A stretch of 64,000 bases of DNA from Chitinophaga sp. CF118 (GTDB lineage Bacteria; Bacteroidota; Bacteroidia; Chitinophagales; Chitinophagaceae): the NCBI RefSeq assembly GCF_900112615.1, contig NZ_FOMK01000008.1:64011-128010 (forward strand), read 5' to 3'. The position numbers and the translations under genes were made by a program. The notes under the pieces are model-generated. The model worked only from the letters and a program-made list of their open reading frames with translations. It was not told where the DNA came from and made no database searches. Positions 17,417-26,725 of the stretch are shown piece after piece (position 1 is the first letter of the stretch; every line of letters starts with the position of its first letter).

Positions 17417-19225
17417 ATGAGAAAAAACCATCTTACCTGTAGCACTGTACTGGTTGCTGCCACATTGATGGGGTCATGGCTGACCTCATGTAAAAGAGAA
17501 CTACTACCCGAAGAAAAAGTAAAGTCTGCTATGCTTAGCACCGGCGCTTATACGGTGCTGACAACAGAACGGCCAACACTTCCTCCTGTGGCCGAAAGCT
17601 CAGTGGAGCTGGGTATGAAGTTCAAAGCATCCACACCTGGTACTATTACCAAATTCAGGTACTATAAGGTAGCCGGGGAAGCAGGCACGCATACCGGGCG
17701 TTTATGGTCTGCCGATGGCAGCCTCCTGAAAACGGCTCTTTTCCCTGCGGAAACAGATACCGGCTGGCAAACTGTTACGCTGGATACGCCTTATTCTATC
17801 AGCGCGAATACTGTATATGTCATTGCGGTAAATTCCCGGAGCCATTATGCTGCCACTCCGCAAGGACTGGGCACTGCAATCAACGTTGGTCCACTGAGTA
17901 GCATTGCCGGCAATAACGGTGTATATAACTACACAACCGGCGGTTTCCCGACAAGCACGTACAACAACAATAACTACTTCCGGGATATTGAATTTGTACC
18001 AACGCAGGACGATCCGGTGCCACCTGCTGCACCAGCCAGCCTCAATGCTTCTAATATCACTGCCAACGGCGCCACGCTGAGCTGGCCTGCTGCTACAGAC
18101 AATATTGGTGTTACCGCTTATGAATTATACCGTAACGGTATGCTCATTAACACTTTGCAAGGAACCACTGTAACCGTCTCTAACCTAAATACAGGAGGGC
18201 TTTACAGCTTTTATGTAAAAGCAAGAGATGCATTTGGTAATCGCTCTGCTGCCAGTAAGCTGGCAGACTTTACAACACCGAATACCAGCGGCATCACACA
18301 TGGCTCCCAGCTTACCACGGCTATGGTAGGGCCACAGGCTATTGGCATCAATACTTTCACCACCGTGCCAGGTGGCGTATTCAGGGGCGCAGCACTGAGC
18401 GGATGGGGCAACGCAGCGCGCACAGTAGGCACTGGCGGAGAAATCATTGATGGCTATTGGTTCCCGGCCGGCACAGTAGTACTGCAGGGAGCTGATATTA
18501 GTTCAGATATTACCGTTACCAGCGGATGGTTGGTACTGCGAGGCTGTAAAGGTGGTATACTTCTAGCTAATCCTGTCGGTGACGGCGGAGGTGGAGCGGC
18601 CCTATTCTCCCAGCTAATCTACTTTACTGCAGGCCACATTAAAGACGGGCGGCAACCAGCATCATCTGTCGTGTACCGTTGCTACTTCCCGCATAGTGGA
18701 CTGGAGAATGTGTATGCGGATAACGTTACTATAGCAGAATCCTGGATCGCTCCCGATCCCGACACGGTTGGAACAGAACATATTGACGGGATACAAACCT
18801 GGGGCGGACAGCGTTACCTGAACTTCTCCCGCAACCATATGGAGTTCAATCCGCCGCATACAGCACCCTATGGCCTTTCCGCGCTGATAGGCATGTATTC
18901 GGACGGTACACAGAACGACGGCTACGATCATGTAATAGTATCGGACAATTACTTAATCCTGAGTGCATATGGTGTTGCCCTGCATGCACCGTTGGCGGTG
19001 CCGGTCACCAATATGAGCGTTACTGGTAACCTCTGGACATGGAGCACTGCGGCACAGGACGAGAACTATACGAATGCAGTATATCATAATCCCAGCCAGT
19101 CTATTCCGGACTATACAGCCGATGGCAACAGCTGGACTAATAACAAATGGGCAGATGGCCCTCATGCCGGGAAATTCCTGTTGCCGGACAATAGAACGTC
19201 TGACACAGATACTAACGGAAAGTAG
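17417..19225 (+). CDS. DUF4082 - FN3 - parallel beta-helix lipoprotein
   Basis: This 602-residue protein has a lipoprotein signal ending at C25 (WLTSCKRE), a DUF4082 domain (about 45-195: ELGMKFKASTPGTITKFRYYK ... NYFRDIEF), a fibronectin type III domain (about 203-290: PASLNASNITANGATLSWPA) and a C-terminal right-handed beta-helix (about 300-590). The helix has repeating short strands such as NVTIAESWI, RYLNFSRNHMEF, VIVSDNYLIL and MSVTGNLWTW. The fold resembles pectate-lyase and polysaccharide-binding helices, but I cannot point to catalytic residues. It has higher GC than its neighbours. It is divergent from the GH127 gene, suggesting a shared plant-glycan role; the substrate is unknown. 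Confidence 0.75.
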   Translation: MRKNHLTCSTVLVAATLMGSWLTSCKRELLPEEKVKSAMLSTGAYTVLTTERPTLPPVAESSVELGMKFKASTPGTITKFRYYKVAGEAGTHTGRLWSADGSLLKTALFPAETDTGWQTVTLDTPYSISANTVYVIAVNSRSHYAATPQGLGTAINVGPLSSIAGNNGVYNYTTGGFPTSTYNNNNYFRDIEFVPTQDDPVPPAAPASLNASNITANGATLSWPAATDNIGVTAYELYRNGMLINTLQGTTVTVSNLNTGGLYSFYVKARDAFGNRSAASKLADFTTPNTSGITHGSQLTTAMVGPQAIGINTFTTVPGGVFRGAALSGWGNAARTVGTGGEIIDGYWFPAGTVVLQGADISSDITVTSGWLVLRGCKGGILLANPVGDGGGGAALFSQLIYFTAGHIKDGRQPASSVVYRCYFPHSGLENVYADNVTIAESWIAPDPDTVGTEHIDGIQTWGGQRYLNFSRNHMEFNPPHTAPYGLSALIGMYSDGTQNDGYDHVIVSDNYLILSAYGVALHAPLAVPVTNMSVTGNLWTWSTAAQDENYTNAVYHNPSQSIPDYTADGNSWTNNKWADGPHAGKFLLPDNRTSDTDTNGK

Positions 19226-19244
19226 TATATCTCATTCCTTAGAT

Positions 19245-19293
19245 AAAATACCTGTAATGGCTCCGCCCCGGTGGGGCCATTACAGGTATTTTT
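19245..19293 (+). terminator. Terminator of the beta-helix lipoprotein gene
   Basis: A 16-bp perfect stem (AAAATACCTGTAATGG at 19245-19260 with 19277-19292) has a GC-rich inner hairpin (CCCC..GGGG) and runs into T residues. Confidence 0.85.
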
Positions 19294-19415
19294 CACATAG
19301 ACCAGGTTTGAACATCAGGCATATAATTATCACTGAATCCCAATTTTCAAGTTTTTATCAGCATTATCCCCATCAAAAAAAATATACCAGGAAGCAGTTT
19401 TGCAGATAGTCTTCT

Positions 19416-19457
19416 TATATAGTGAAACTTTTCGCGCTTTCACTATATATAGTGAAG
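19416..19457. promoter_or_regulatory. Operator-like triple half-site upstream of the NAD-binding gene
   Basis: The half-site ATATAGTGAA occurs three times in alternating orientation. The second and third copies form the perfect 18-bp palindrome TTCACTATATATAGTGAA at 19439-19456. It lies about 110 bases before the ATG at 19564. The pattern is typical of a dimeric repressor such as an HxlR, MarR or TetR protein. The regulator is not in the vicinity, so it is unassigned. Confidence 0.55.
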
Positions 19458-19563
19458 AAAAGTTACCCCGAATTTGCTTATGTGTTTGATAATCATTTGT
19501 TTGGCAAATTGGCATTTCGTTGGCCTCTATAAAGGCAAATCAACAATCCTAAAAAGTCAAATT

Positions 19564-20322
19564 ATGAAAATCGTAGTTATTGGAGGCACTGGCCTCATCG
19601 GAAGCAAAGTAGTTGCCAATCTTCGTCAATTGGGTCACGACGTGATCGCCGCTTCTCCTGCCACAGGCATCAATACTATTACCGGGGAAGGCTTAGCTGA
19701 AGCCATGAACAATACAGATGTTGTTATTGACCTGGCTAACTCGCCCTCTTTTGAAGATAAGGCTGTCATGGAATTCTTTGAGACAGCGGGCCGCAATTTA
19801 CTGGCAGCAGAGATCAAAGCCGGCGTAAAGCATCACCTGGCACTTTCTATTGTAGGTGTCGACCTTATGCAGAACCTGGGTTATATGCGTGCCAAAATGG
19901 TTCAGGAAGACCTGATCAAACGTTCTGGGGTTCCTTATACTATTGTTCGAAGCACGCAGTTCCTGGATTTCCTGCCTGGCATCGCGAATCAGGCTACTGA
20001 TGGAAATGTGGTACATATTTCGGATGTTCAATTCCAACCTATAGCTGCTGACAATGTAGCGGCCTTTGTATCCGAAGCGGCGGTGACAGCACCTGACAAT
20101 GGTATCATAGAGATAGCAGGTCCGGAGCGCTTAAGCATGCCGGAGTTCATCATCCGATACCTGCAAGACACGAACGACCCACGCAAGGTAGTTGTCAATA
20201 GCCATTCCCAATATTATGGCGGCGAAATTCCTAATAATGCGCTGGTGCCGTTAGGCGGACCTGTAAAGCTGGGGGTTATCAGCTATGAAAAATGGCTGCA
20301 TAATCAACCCCAAAAAGCCTAA
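19564..20322 (+). CDS. NmrA/atypical SDR NAD(P)-binding oxidoreductase
   Basis: I use the ATG at 19564, because the protein then opens MKIVVIGGTGLIGSKVV, the standard Rossmann start. An upstream in-frame start at 19474 would put 30 poor residues before it. The product is 252 residues with the GGTGLIG dinucleotide motif at residues 7-13, an acidic pair in VVIDLAN, and a C-terminal substrate region with GPERLSMPEF. It matches the NmrA/YtfG-like atypical SDR group (nucleotide-sugar epimerase-like or quinone reductase). Substrate unknown. It is probably controlled by the palindrome at 19439. Confidence 0.85.
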   Translation: MKIVVIGGTGLIGSKVVANLRQLGHDVIAASPATGINTITGEGLAEAMNNTDVVIDLANSPSFEDKAVMEFFETAGRNLLAAEIKAGVKHHLALSIVGVDLMQNLGYMRAKMVQEDLIKRSGVPYTIVRSTQFLDFLPGIANQATDGNVVHISDVQFQPIAADNVAAFVSEAAVTAPDNGIIEIAGPERLSMPEFIIRYLQDTNDPRKVVVNSHSQYYGGEIPNNALVPLGGPVKLGVISYEKWLHNQPQKA

Positions 20323-20427
20323 GAGTTTTTTGGTCTGCTGTCTGTTAAAACGAATATGACGGGTGACAGTCTTGTCAACCGGTAATAGATAAGCATGCAC
20401 TTTATTTCGGGGCTGAATTGAACGACG

Positions 20428-20499
20428 AATCCCTGGTACCATATGAAAATCCTGCGAAACTGATCAGCTACACAGGAATGGTACCAGGGATTTGTCTTT
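20428..20499 (+). terminator. Long-stem terminator after the NAD-binding gene
   Basis: The 14-bp stem AATCCCTGGTACCA (20428-20441) pairs with 20479-20492 and has an inner TCCTG/CAGGA extension. It is followed by TGTCTTTTT and separates the NmrA-like gene from the efflux operon at 20532. Confidence 0.7.
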
Positions 20500-20531
20500 T
20501 TACTCATTGACTAACATTAATACTGAAAATA

Positions 20532-21872
20532 ATGAAAACATTCAGTGTTATATTAAAGCTTGGCATTTTTCCCTTATTCTTCTGGGTATCGGTATTTAGC
20601 CTTAAAGCGCAGACTGTAGATAGTACGACCATTAGACTTTCGTTAAATGAGGCCGTTCGTTATGCAAAAGAGTCAAACAAACTAATTGGAGTTCTGAAGA
20701 CCGAGGAAAGCGCTACGCAATTAGATTTAGATGATGCAAAAATGGGAGCTTTACCCCGTATTCTAAGTAATGCATCTTATCAGCGTTACAGTAAGATAAC
20801 CCTTTATGAGGGCGTTTTAGGTGATTCACGTCAGATTACGAAGCCACCAAATGCCAATGCCGGAGCTTTAGGTTTGGAAGCATCTTTCAATTTATACTCA
20901 GGCGGCAGACAGCAATCTGTAATCACAGATCTTAAGCGTAAAGGTGAGCTGGCTTCAATAAATACAAAGGAGCAGGAAGTAAATATTGGATTACAAGTTG
21001 CACTTCAGTACCTGGATATGATCAGGTTTTATTTTCAGGAACGTCTTATAAAAGATCAGGTAGTAAGGGCCCGGACACGTTCGGAGAATATCAACGCTTT
21101 TTATGCTAATGGTAAAGTAACTAAAAGCGATGTACTAAGAGCTGATGTTTTATTATCTAACATTCTGTTGAGTGAAACCGCAAATAAAAATGATTATCTG
21201 ATAAGCAATCAAAAACTAAATACTCTTTTAAATCTGGATGAGTTTACAAAAATAATTCCTGTCGATACTACATCGTTGAACCTTGCAGACAGTTTGGAAT
21301 TCGAAAGATTACTGGAGGATTATTCTGGGTCCTATGCAATTTTAAAAGCCCGGAAGAATATTGAGCTTCAGGAAAACCGGACAAAGCTGGCCAAATCCTT
21401 CAATCGTCCCTCTGTGACCTTATTTGGAGGTTATGGTTTCAACTATCCAAACACACTTATTTTTCCACCTGTGGCACAAACTTTTGCTGTAGGCATGGCA
21501 GGAGTGAGACTCACTTATGATATATCATCGTTGTATCAGAATAAAAACAAGATTAAATCAGCCCGTCTGAGAGAGACAGAACTAAAACAACAGAAGGATT
21601 GGATAGAGGATAATGTTCAACAAGAGGCCAAAGCTTTGGCAATTAAATATAATGAAGCTGTTAACCGGATACTTGTAATCAAAAAATCCATTGAGCAGGC
21701 AGAAATAAACTATAACATACAAAACACCAAATATTCTAACCAGCTAAGCTTGCTCACCGACCTCCTGGAAGCCGATAATCTTTACCAGGAGTCCAGATTT
21801 AATTACGTACAGGCCAATATTGCCGCCTTATCAATATACTACCGTTTACTTTTTATTACCGGAAAGCTTTAA
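20532..21872 (+). CDS. TolC family outer-membrane protein of an EmrAB-type system
   Basis: This 446-residue protein has a Sec signal (about 1-26, ending LKAQ), then IRLSLNEAVRYAKESNKLIG, the OEP opening, and two helical repeats. A Gly-rich segment (LFGGYGFNYPNTLIFPP) marks the second barrel strand region. It is the first gene of a three-gene operon with an EmrA-like adaptor (start 10 bases after its stop) and an MFS transporter. TolC outer channels paired with an MFS pump are typical of EmrAB-TolC. Confidence 0.92.
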   Translation: MKTFSVILKLGIFPLFFWVSVFSLKAQTVDSTTIRLSLNEAVRYAKESNKLIGVLKTEESATQLDLDDAKMGALPRILSNASYQRYSKITLYEGVLGDSRQITKPPNANAGALGLEASFNLYSGGRQQSVITDLKRKGELASINTKEQEVNIGLQVALQYLDMIRFYFQERLIKDQVVRARTRSENINAFYANGKVTKSDVLRADVLLSNILLSETANKNDYLISNQKLNTLLNLDEFTKIIPVDTTSLNLADSLEFERLLEDYSGSYAILKARKNIELQENRTKLAKSFNRPSVTLFGGYGFNYPNTLIFPPVAQTFAVGMAGVRLTYDISSLYQNKNKIKSARLRETELKQQKDWIEDNVQQEAKALAIKYNEAVNRILVIKKSIEQAEINYNIQNTKYSNQLSLLTDLLEADNLYQESRFNYVQANIAALSIYYRLLFITGKL

Positions 21873-21882
21873 AAAAAATATT

Positions 21883-22932
21883 ATGGAAACAAAAAAAAAT
21901 AAACGAGCAGGCTTTATGAATAGGCTTACTGTAGGTACCGCAATATTGGTTGTCGTGATCGCGCTTATTTATTTCGTTCGATATCTTATATATACAGGTG
22001 ATTATGAAGATACCAATAATGCACAGGTAGAGTCCTTTATTAATCCTGTTTCTGCCAGGGCAGGCGGTTTTATAAAGGAAGTGTTATTCGACGAATATCA
22101 ACCGATAAAGCAAGGGGATACACTGGTTATTCTTGACAACAGGGAGTATATCCAGAGGGTAAAGGAAGCCGAGGCCATGCTGGAAGATACCAGAGCGCAA
22201 CAGGAAATATTAGACGCCGGTATAAAATCAGCTCAAACCTCTACGTTGCTTAACAGAGATCAAATTAACTCTGCCAAAGCAAGACTCTGGCAACAGGAAC
22301 AGGACGTGAAAAGATTCAGGAACCTGTTGAATGAGGAAGCTGTGACATTATCTGATTTCGAGCAGGTTCAAACAAGATATGATGTATCTAAAAGTGACTA
22401 TAGTGCTGCAATAAATGGTTTAAAAACCGGAGATAGTAAGGTACGGGAGTTGCAGGCCAGGTACAACTCGCTTTTTGCAGCACGCAAACGCGCCGAGGCA
22501 TTACTTGATCTGGCAAGACTTAATCTGAGTTATACGGTTATAACTTCTCCTTACAGTGGATATACAGGAAGAAAAACCATTCTTGAAGGTCAGCAGGTAC
22601 AGGCAGGACAGCCATTAGTGTCCGTTGTCAATACAGATGATAAATGGGTTATGGCAAATTTTAAAGAAACTCAGGTCTATGGAATGTATGTAGGGCAGCC
22701 TGTTCAGATTAAAGCGGATGCGATTCCGGGTAAAACATTTCAGGGGAAAATTGAAACAATATCTGCTTCCACCGGTTCAAAATTTTCATTGTTGCCAGCT
22801 GATAATTCAACCGGAAATTTTGTAAAGATCATTCAACGTATTCCAGTTAAAATAATATTAAATGAACATAACGTGGAAGAACTCAAAGCGGGGATGAACG
22901 TAAAGGTTATAGTAAAAAAAGCAACAAAATAA
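21883..22932 (+). CDS. EmrA/HlyD-type periplasmic adaptor
   Basis: I choose the ATG at 21883 (METKKNKRAGFM...), because the longer frame from 21820 would lie inside the TolC gene. The 349-residue protein has one N-terminal TM helix (about 14-33), a lipoyl half (about 45-75: NPVSARAGGFIKEVLFDEYQ), a long coiled-coil hairpin (about 85-195), the second lipoyl half (YTVITSPYSGYTGRKTILEG) and a beta-barrel with MVNTDDKWVMANFKET-like sequence, a hallmark of EmrA proteins. The partner is the MFS transporter 6 bases downstream. Confidence 0.92.
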   Translation: METKKNKRAGFMNRLTVGTAILVVVIALIYFVRYLIYTGDYEDTNNAQVESFINPVSARAGGFIKEVLFDEYQPIKQGDTLVILDNREYIQRVKEAEAMLEDTRAQQEILDAGIKSAQTSTLLNRDQINSAKARLWQQEQDVKRFRNLLNEEAVTLSDFEQVQTRYDVSKSDYSAAINGLKTGDSKVRELQARYNSLFAARKRAEALLDLARLNLSYTVITSPYSGYTGRKTILEGQQVQAGQPLVSVVNTDDKWVMANFKETQVYGMYVGQPVQIKADAIPGKTFQGKIETISASTGSKFSLLPADNSTGNFVKIIQRIPVKIILNEHNVEELKAGMNVKVIVKKATK

Positions 22933-22938
22933 ACGAAC

Positions 22939-24528
22939 ATGGTGCAGACAATTTATTTTAACAGCTGGATAAGCCAGTATCTGGGTTTCGTCAGGGCTTC
23001 GCTGGTTTTGATATTGTTTGCAGCAATTGCCCAGTTCGCCTCATTCGGTCTTATTCAGGCACATGTAGTTTCTTTTTATGGCGCTCAACCTGAAGACATT
23101 TCTTTTGCTTTACAAATTGCTTATGCTGGGATTGTCACAACCTTGCCGATACAATTCAGGATGATAAGATACTTTAATACCCGGAGTTATCTTTTAACAG
23201 CTTTTTTAATAGGGATTCTTCTGAATATTGGATGCTTGTTCATACATGACCTCGTTCTGTTCTCGATTCTACGGTTTTTAACCGGAGTAATCACCTGTAT
23301 AGTTGCGGGCGGTATGCTCATAGTTATTTTTTCTACACTGCCTGAATTTAAAAGAATGCTTGTTGGGATTTCCCTGTTTTTTTCATTAATCCTTACTTGC
23401 GGACTTATAGTTGGCATAGGAGCATCCTGGGTAGTACTAAGAACGAACTGGACAGCCGTATATTACGGTTTGATAGGCTTGCAGATAATGGCAATTCTGC
23501 TCTGTATCTTAATTTTTAAGTCTAAGCCGGCTATAAAGCCTTACCCTTTATATCAAATTGACTGGTTTGGATGTATTTTATTTATGTTTGGAGCAGTAGC
23601 GACCACATTCGTAATGATATATGGGCCAAAACGCTACTGGATGGCCGATCCTACAATTAGATATACAACGATTTCAGCGGTCGTAATTTTAGTTATTTTC
23701 TTCTTTAGGCAAGCAACCCTTAAAAGGCCATTGATTGATCTGAGCGTCTTTAGGTTCGGTAAATTTATTTTGGGGCTTCTTCTCATGCTGCTGTTTTTTG
23801 GAATTAAGGATACCATAAATTTAATCTATGGTTATTCAGCTACAGTACTTGGCTGGAGTTCGGCAGATGTAGTGAATTCAGGGCTGTTTAACATTGCCGG
23901 AGTAATAATAGCAACGCTTATCGCGGTAAAGGTAATTCTGGCGAAAAAGCAAAACCTGCCACTACTTTTATTAGCAGGTTTTGCTGTAATGTTCTTTTAT
24001 CATTTATGGGTATACGTGTATATTACCCCGGACTTATCGTTCAAGGAACTTTGTATCCCTATATTCTTTCAGGGTTTTGCCTGTGGGTTATTATTTGTTC
24101 CTATTACCATCTTTTGCATGGCAGCTATTCCCCAAAGTACAGGAATGACCGGAATTATTATCTGTACCTACGCCCGCTTTATAGCTTCGCTTAATTCAAT
24201 TGCCGGATTTTATACCTTGCAATTAAATTATAACCAACGATTCAAGGAAAGTTTTCTGGGTAAGCTTGTCCCCGGGAGTGAAATCCTTTCGCAAAGGCAG
24301 GAATTATATAAAGGACTTCTGGTATCAAAAGGATATACTCCGGGCGAAGCTACAGGTATTTCAAATATGCTGATAGCGAAATCTTCAGGTATCCAAAGCC
24401 AGTTATTGACGATTAGGGCTATTTTTTTAGTTGCTGCTATATTAATGGCTATTATTTTCGTAATGCTTTTATTTTTTGCAGTTATAAATAAAATAAAGGC
24501 GGCCAGAGGCAATAGTATAACTAAATAG
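22939..24528 (+). CDS. MFS transporter, EmrB/DHA2-like
   Basis: This 529-residue inner-membrane protein has about 14 hydrophobic segments, consistent with the DHA2 drug:proton antiporter group. It keeps the large loop before the last TM (about residues 425-485) seen in EmrB-type members with a long periplasmic loop. It is the last gene in the TolC-adaptor-MFS operon, so it drives export through the tripartite complex. Classical MFS signature motifs are weak in this sequence; the call rests on hydrophobicity, length and operon context. Confidence 0.88.
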   Translation: MVQTIYFNSWISQYLGFVRASLVLILFAAIAQFASFGLIQAHVVSFYGAQPEDISFALQIAYAGIVTTLPIQFRMIRYFNTRSYLLTAFLIGILLNIGCLFIHDLVLFSILRFLTGVITCIVAGGMLIVIFSTLPEFKRMLVGISLFFSLILTCGLIVGIGASWVVLRTNWTAVYYGLIGLQIMAILLCILIFKSKPAIKPYPLYQIDWFGCILFMFGAVATTFVMIYGPKRYWMADPTIRYTTISAVVILVIFFFRQATLKRPLIDLSVFRFGKFILGLLLMLLFFGIKDTINLIYGYSATVLGWSSADVVNSGLFNIAGVIIATLIAVKVILAKKQNLPLLLLAGFAVMFFYHLWVYVYITPDLSFKELCIPIFFQGFACGLLFVPITIFCMAAIPQSTGMTGIIICTYARFIASLNSIAGFYTLQLNYNQRFKESFLGKLVPGSEILSQRQELYKGLLVSKGYTPGEATGISNMLIAKSSGIQSQLLTIRAIFLVAAILMAIIFVMLLFFAVINKIKAARGNSITK

Positions 24529-24628
24529 AAAGTTGGTAGCAATAAGTTGCACCGACAGTTTTTCCATCTTCAGGCACTTAGGGGTTTTGAAGTAAATTTC
24601 ATCACTCCACTTACTAAGTGTATAAATA

Positions 24629-25753
24629 CTAAAAACTGGTTTTTTGTGTGTTTCTTTTACGAATAGCTTCTTCTGTTCTTAGATTAAACATTTCTTGTAC
24701 ATTTAATTCGGCTGTGGCCTGCACATCTTCAATAAATGGCCGCAAATTTTTGTTATAATCCTGAAATGCTAATTCAAAATTCCCCTTGTGTTTTTCTAAA
24801 GCATCAGCTAATGCGGTAGCTCCATTTATTGCCAGCGATGCACCCATTCCTGCAGCTGGGGAAGCACAATAGGCTGCATCGCCCACCAGTGCCACTCTGC
24901 CTTTTGTCCAAGATGGCATTTTTATCTGACAGAATTTATCGAAGTAAAAACTTTTCGAACGCTGCACTTCTTCCAATATTTCTGCGGTTCTCCAGCCTTG
25001 TCCCTCAAACAGGTCCAAAATAATTTTTCTTTGTTGCTCCTCATCACGGTAATTGTAAGGAATTTCTTTTTCTGAAAAGAAACAAAAAATTATATCAGTT
25101 TTATTTTTGTAAGCATTAAGCACAATGCCCTTGTCTGGCACATTATACATTTGCATTGTTTTTTGTTTTACCAGCAACTTGTTTACGATGATGATAGAAA
25201 AATAGCCTTTCAGAAAATGAGAGTATTCAGATTCGTCACCAAACCAAAGCTTTCTAACTGCCGAATGTATGCCGTCGCAGCCAAGCACCAGGTCAAATGC
25301 CTGTTGCGAACCATTTTTGAACGTAACTTGTATATCGTCTTTTGTTTCGTTTAAGGCTGCGATGCTGTTGTTGAAAATAAATTCAACATCATTTTTGAGC
25401 TTGTCAATAAAAATACTCACAAATTTATCCCGTTCAATTTCGATGTCATCATCGGGAGGTTCCGCACCCTCGCTGGTCAGTGATATTGAGCCTTCCGTAA
25501 TATCTTCGGCATTTTTGAATTCTATCATTTCCACATTCAACCTGTGTGATTTTAATTGCTCAAAAACCCCCATACGTTTAGCTGCGTCTGAGGCAGTTCC
25601 CTTTATATCAACAGCCGCACCTGCAGTTCGGGGTTCATTTGCAATTTCCACAACAGTTACTTTGTAACCTAACTTGTTCATCCAATAAGCAGTTGAAAGT
25701 CCGGCCATACTAGCACCCGAAATGAGTACTTTTTTTTCTTTTAATGATTCCAT
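24629..25753 (-). CDS. FAD-dependent monooxygenase, TetX/PHBH-like
   Basis: This 374-residue flavoprotein has an N-terminal Rossmann motif KVLISGASMAGLSTAYWM (GxSxxG variant of GxGxxG), the ribose-binding acid in VVEIAN, the DG motif in VLGCDGIHSAVRKLW, and the second FAD motif ALVGDAAYCASPAAGMGASL. These define group A aromatic hydroxylases, a family that also includes the tetracycline-modifying TetX. I start at 25753 because a -7-like TTCCTTTG (25776-25783) overlaps the upstream ATG at 25789, which would make that ATG untranscribed. The AraC gene 80 bases upstream has the same direction and probably controls it. Substrate unknown. Confidence 0.88.
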   Translation of the reverse strand: MESLKEKKVLISGASMAGLSTAYWMNKLGYKVTVVEIANEPRTAGAAVDIKGTASDAAKRMGVFEQLKSHRLNVEMIEFKNAEDITEGSISLTSEGAEPPDDDIEIERDKFVSIFIDKLKNDVEFIFNNSIAALNETKDDIQVTFKNGSQQAFDLVLGCDGIHSAVRKLWFGDESEYSHFLKGYFSIIIVNKLLVKQKTMQMYNVPDKGIVLNAYKNKTDIIFCFFSEKEIPYNYRDEEQQRKIILDLFEGQGWRTAEILEEVQRSKSFYFDKFCQIKMPSWTKGRVALVGDAAYCASPAAGMGASLAINGATALADALEKHKGNFELAFQDYNKNLRPFIEDVQATAELNVQEMFNLRTEEAIRKRNTQKTSF

Positions 25754-25833
25754 TTTTTTATACGAGTTTTTGTTGGTGCAAAGGAACATCGCATAAATGG
25801 GGCAAACAATGTTGAAACAGAGTAAGCGTTGGA

Positions 25834-26691
25834 CTAATCGAGGTTTTTGTTGCGAAAGGTCAAAGGGGGCATCCCTGCAACTCTGGTAAACAGCCGTGAA
25901 AAATAATGGTAATCATCATAGCCCAATTCTATTGCAATTTCTTTTACCGATTTATTGGAATGATAAAGCAAGCGTTTTGCTTCTAAAATAATACGCTGCT
26001 GTATGTGATATGAAACTGAATTCCCTGTTGTGTTTTTTACACATTCGTTCAGGTAAGGAGTAGATATGTTGAGTTTTTTCGCATACTCTGCCGGGCGTTT
26101 GGCCATGGCGTAATTAAGTTCTAATATTTCGTTGAAAGCTTTTGTAACAGTTCCAAATCGTGAAATTTTGTCTGTGGATTTTGATTGCTCTATAAATTGT
26201 GAAATAGCTAATGCCACCAATGCGTTGCAACTGTCTTTTAGTAAGGAATGATATAACTTATCATGTTTCCTTTCAGAAATTTTTTTACAAAGTGATACTG
26301 CTTCGGAAATAATGGAAAACGATTCTTTCTTTAACACTAACGGTTTTGCAGGTGTGATGCTTTCCATCAATTTCAGATATTCAGGATTCAGATTTTCATT
26401 ATTGATTGCACAAGTGCTGACAGTTACATTTTTAAATGCTATTGTACGATGTACCTGATTCGGATGCATGTAGATAACAGACGGAGCCTTAATGTTATAC
26501 TTTTGAAAATCAATTTCAATGGAAACTGTTCCGGTTTCAAGAAAGAAGAATGAATGATAGTCATGCCGATGTGCTTGTTTTGCTTCCTTGAACGTGTGTA
26601 AGTCTTCAACTGATATATTTTCAATGGCAATACCTAAATTGTACTCGTTACTAAAATGATTTACAGGAATGGATGTTGTTTTTTTGCTCAT
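25834..26691 (-). CDS. AraC family transcriptional regulator
   Basis: This 285-residue protein has an N-terminal cupin sensor domain (HRHDYHSFFFLETGTVSIEID, about residues 42-62) and a C-terminal double HTH (about 185-285: YAKKLNISTPYLNECVKNTTG, then VKEIAIELGYDDYHYFSRLF). The conserved final segment GMPPLTFR is present. It precedes the FAD monooxygenase gene on the same strand, a common arrangement in which the regulator and target lie side by side. Confidence 0.93.
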   Translation of the reverse strand: MSKKTTSIPVNHFSNEYNLGIAIENISVEDLHTFKEAKQAHRHDYHSFFFLETGTVSIEIDFQKYNIKAPSVIYMHPNQVHRTIAFKNVTVSTCAINNENLNPEYLKLMESITPAKPLVLKKESFSIISEAVSLCKKISERKHDKLYHSLLKDSCNALVALAISQFIEQSKSTDKISRFGTVTKAFNEILELNYAMAKRPAEYAKKLNISTPYLNECVKNTTGNSVSYHIQQRIILEAKRLLYHSNKSVKEIAIELGYDDYHYFSRLFTRVAGMPPLTFRNKNLD

Positions 26692-26725
26692 TGGTAAACG
26701 GGTATGGCTATATTACAGATGAAGT

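Noticed and set aside
19474..19563. Upstream extension of the NmrA-like protein
   Set aside because: It would put about 30 low-complexity residues before the Rossmann start; ATG 19564 is the natural start.
21820..21882. Longer form of the EmrA-like adaptor
   Set aside because: The extra codons lie inside the TolC gene; the ATG at 21883 fits the operon spacing.
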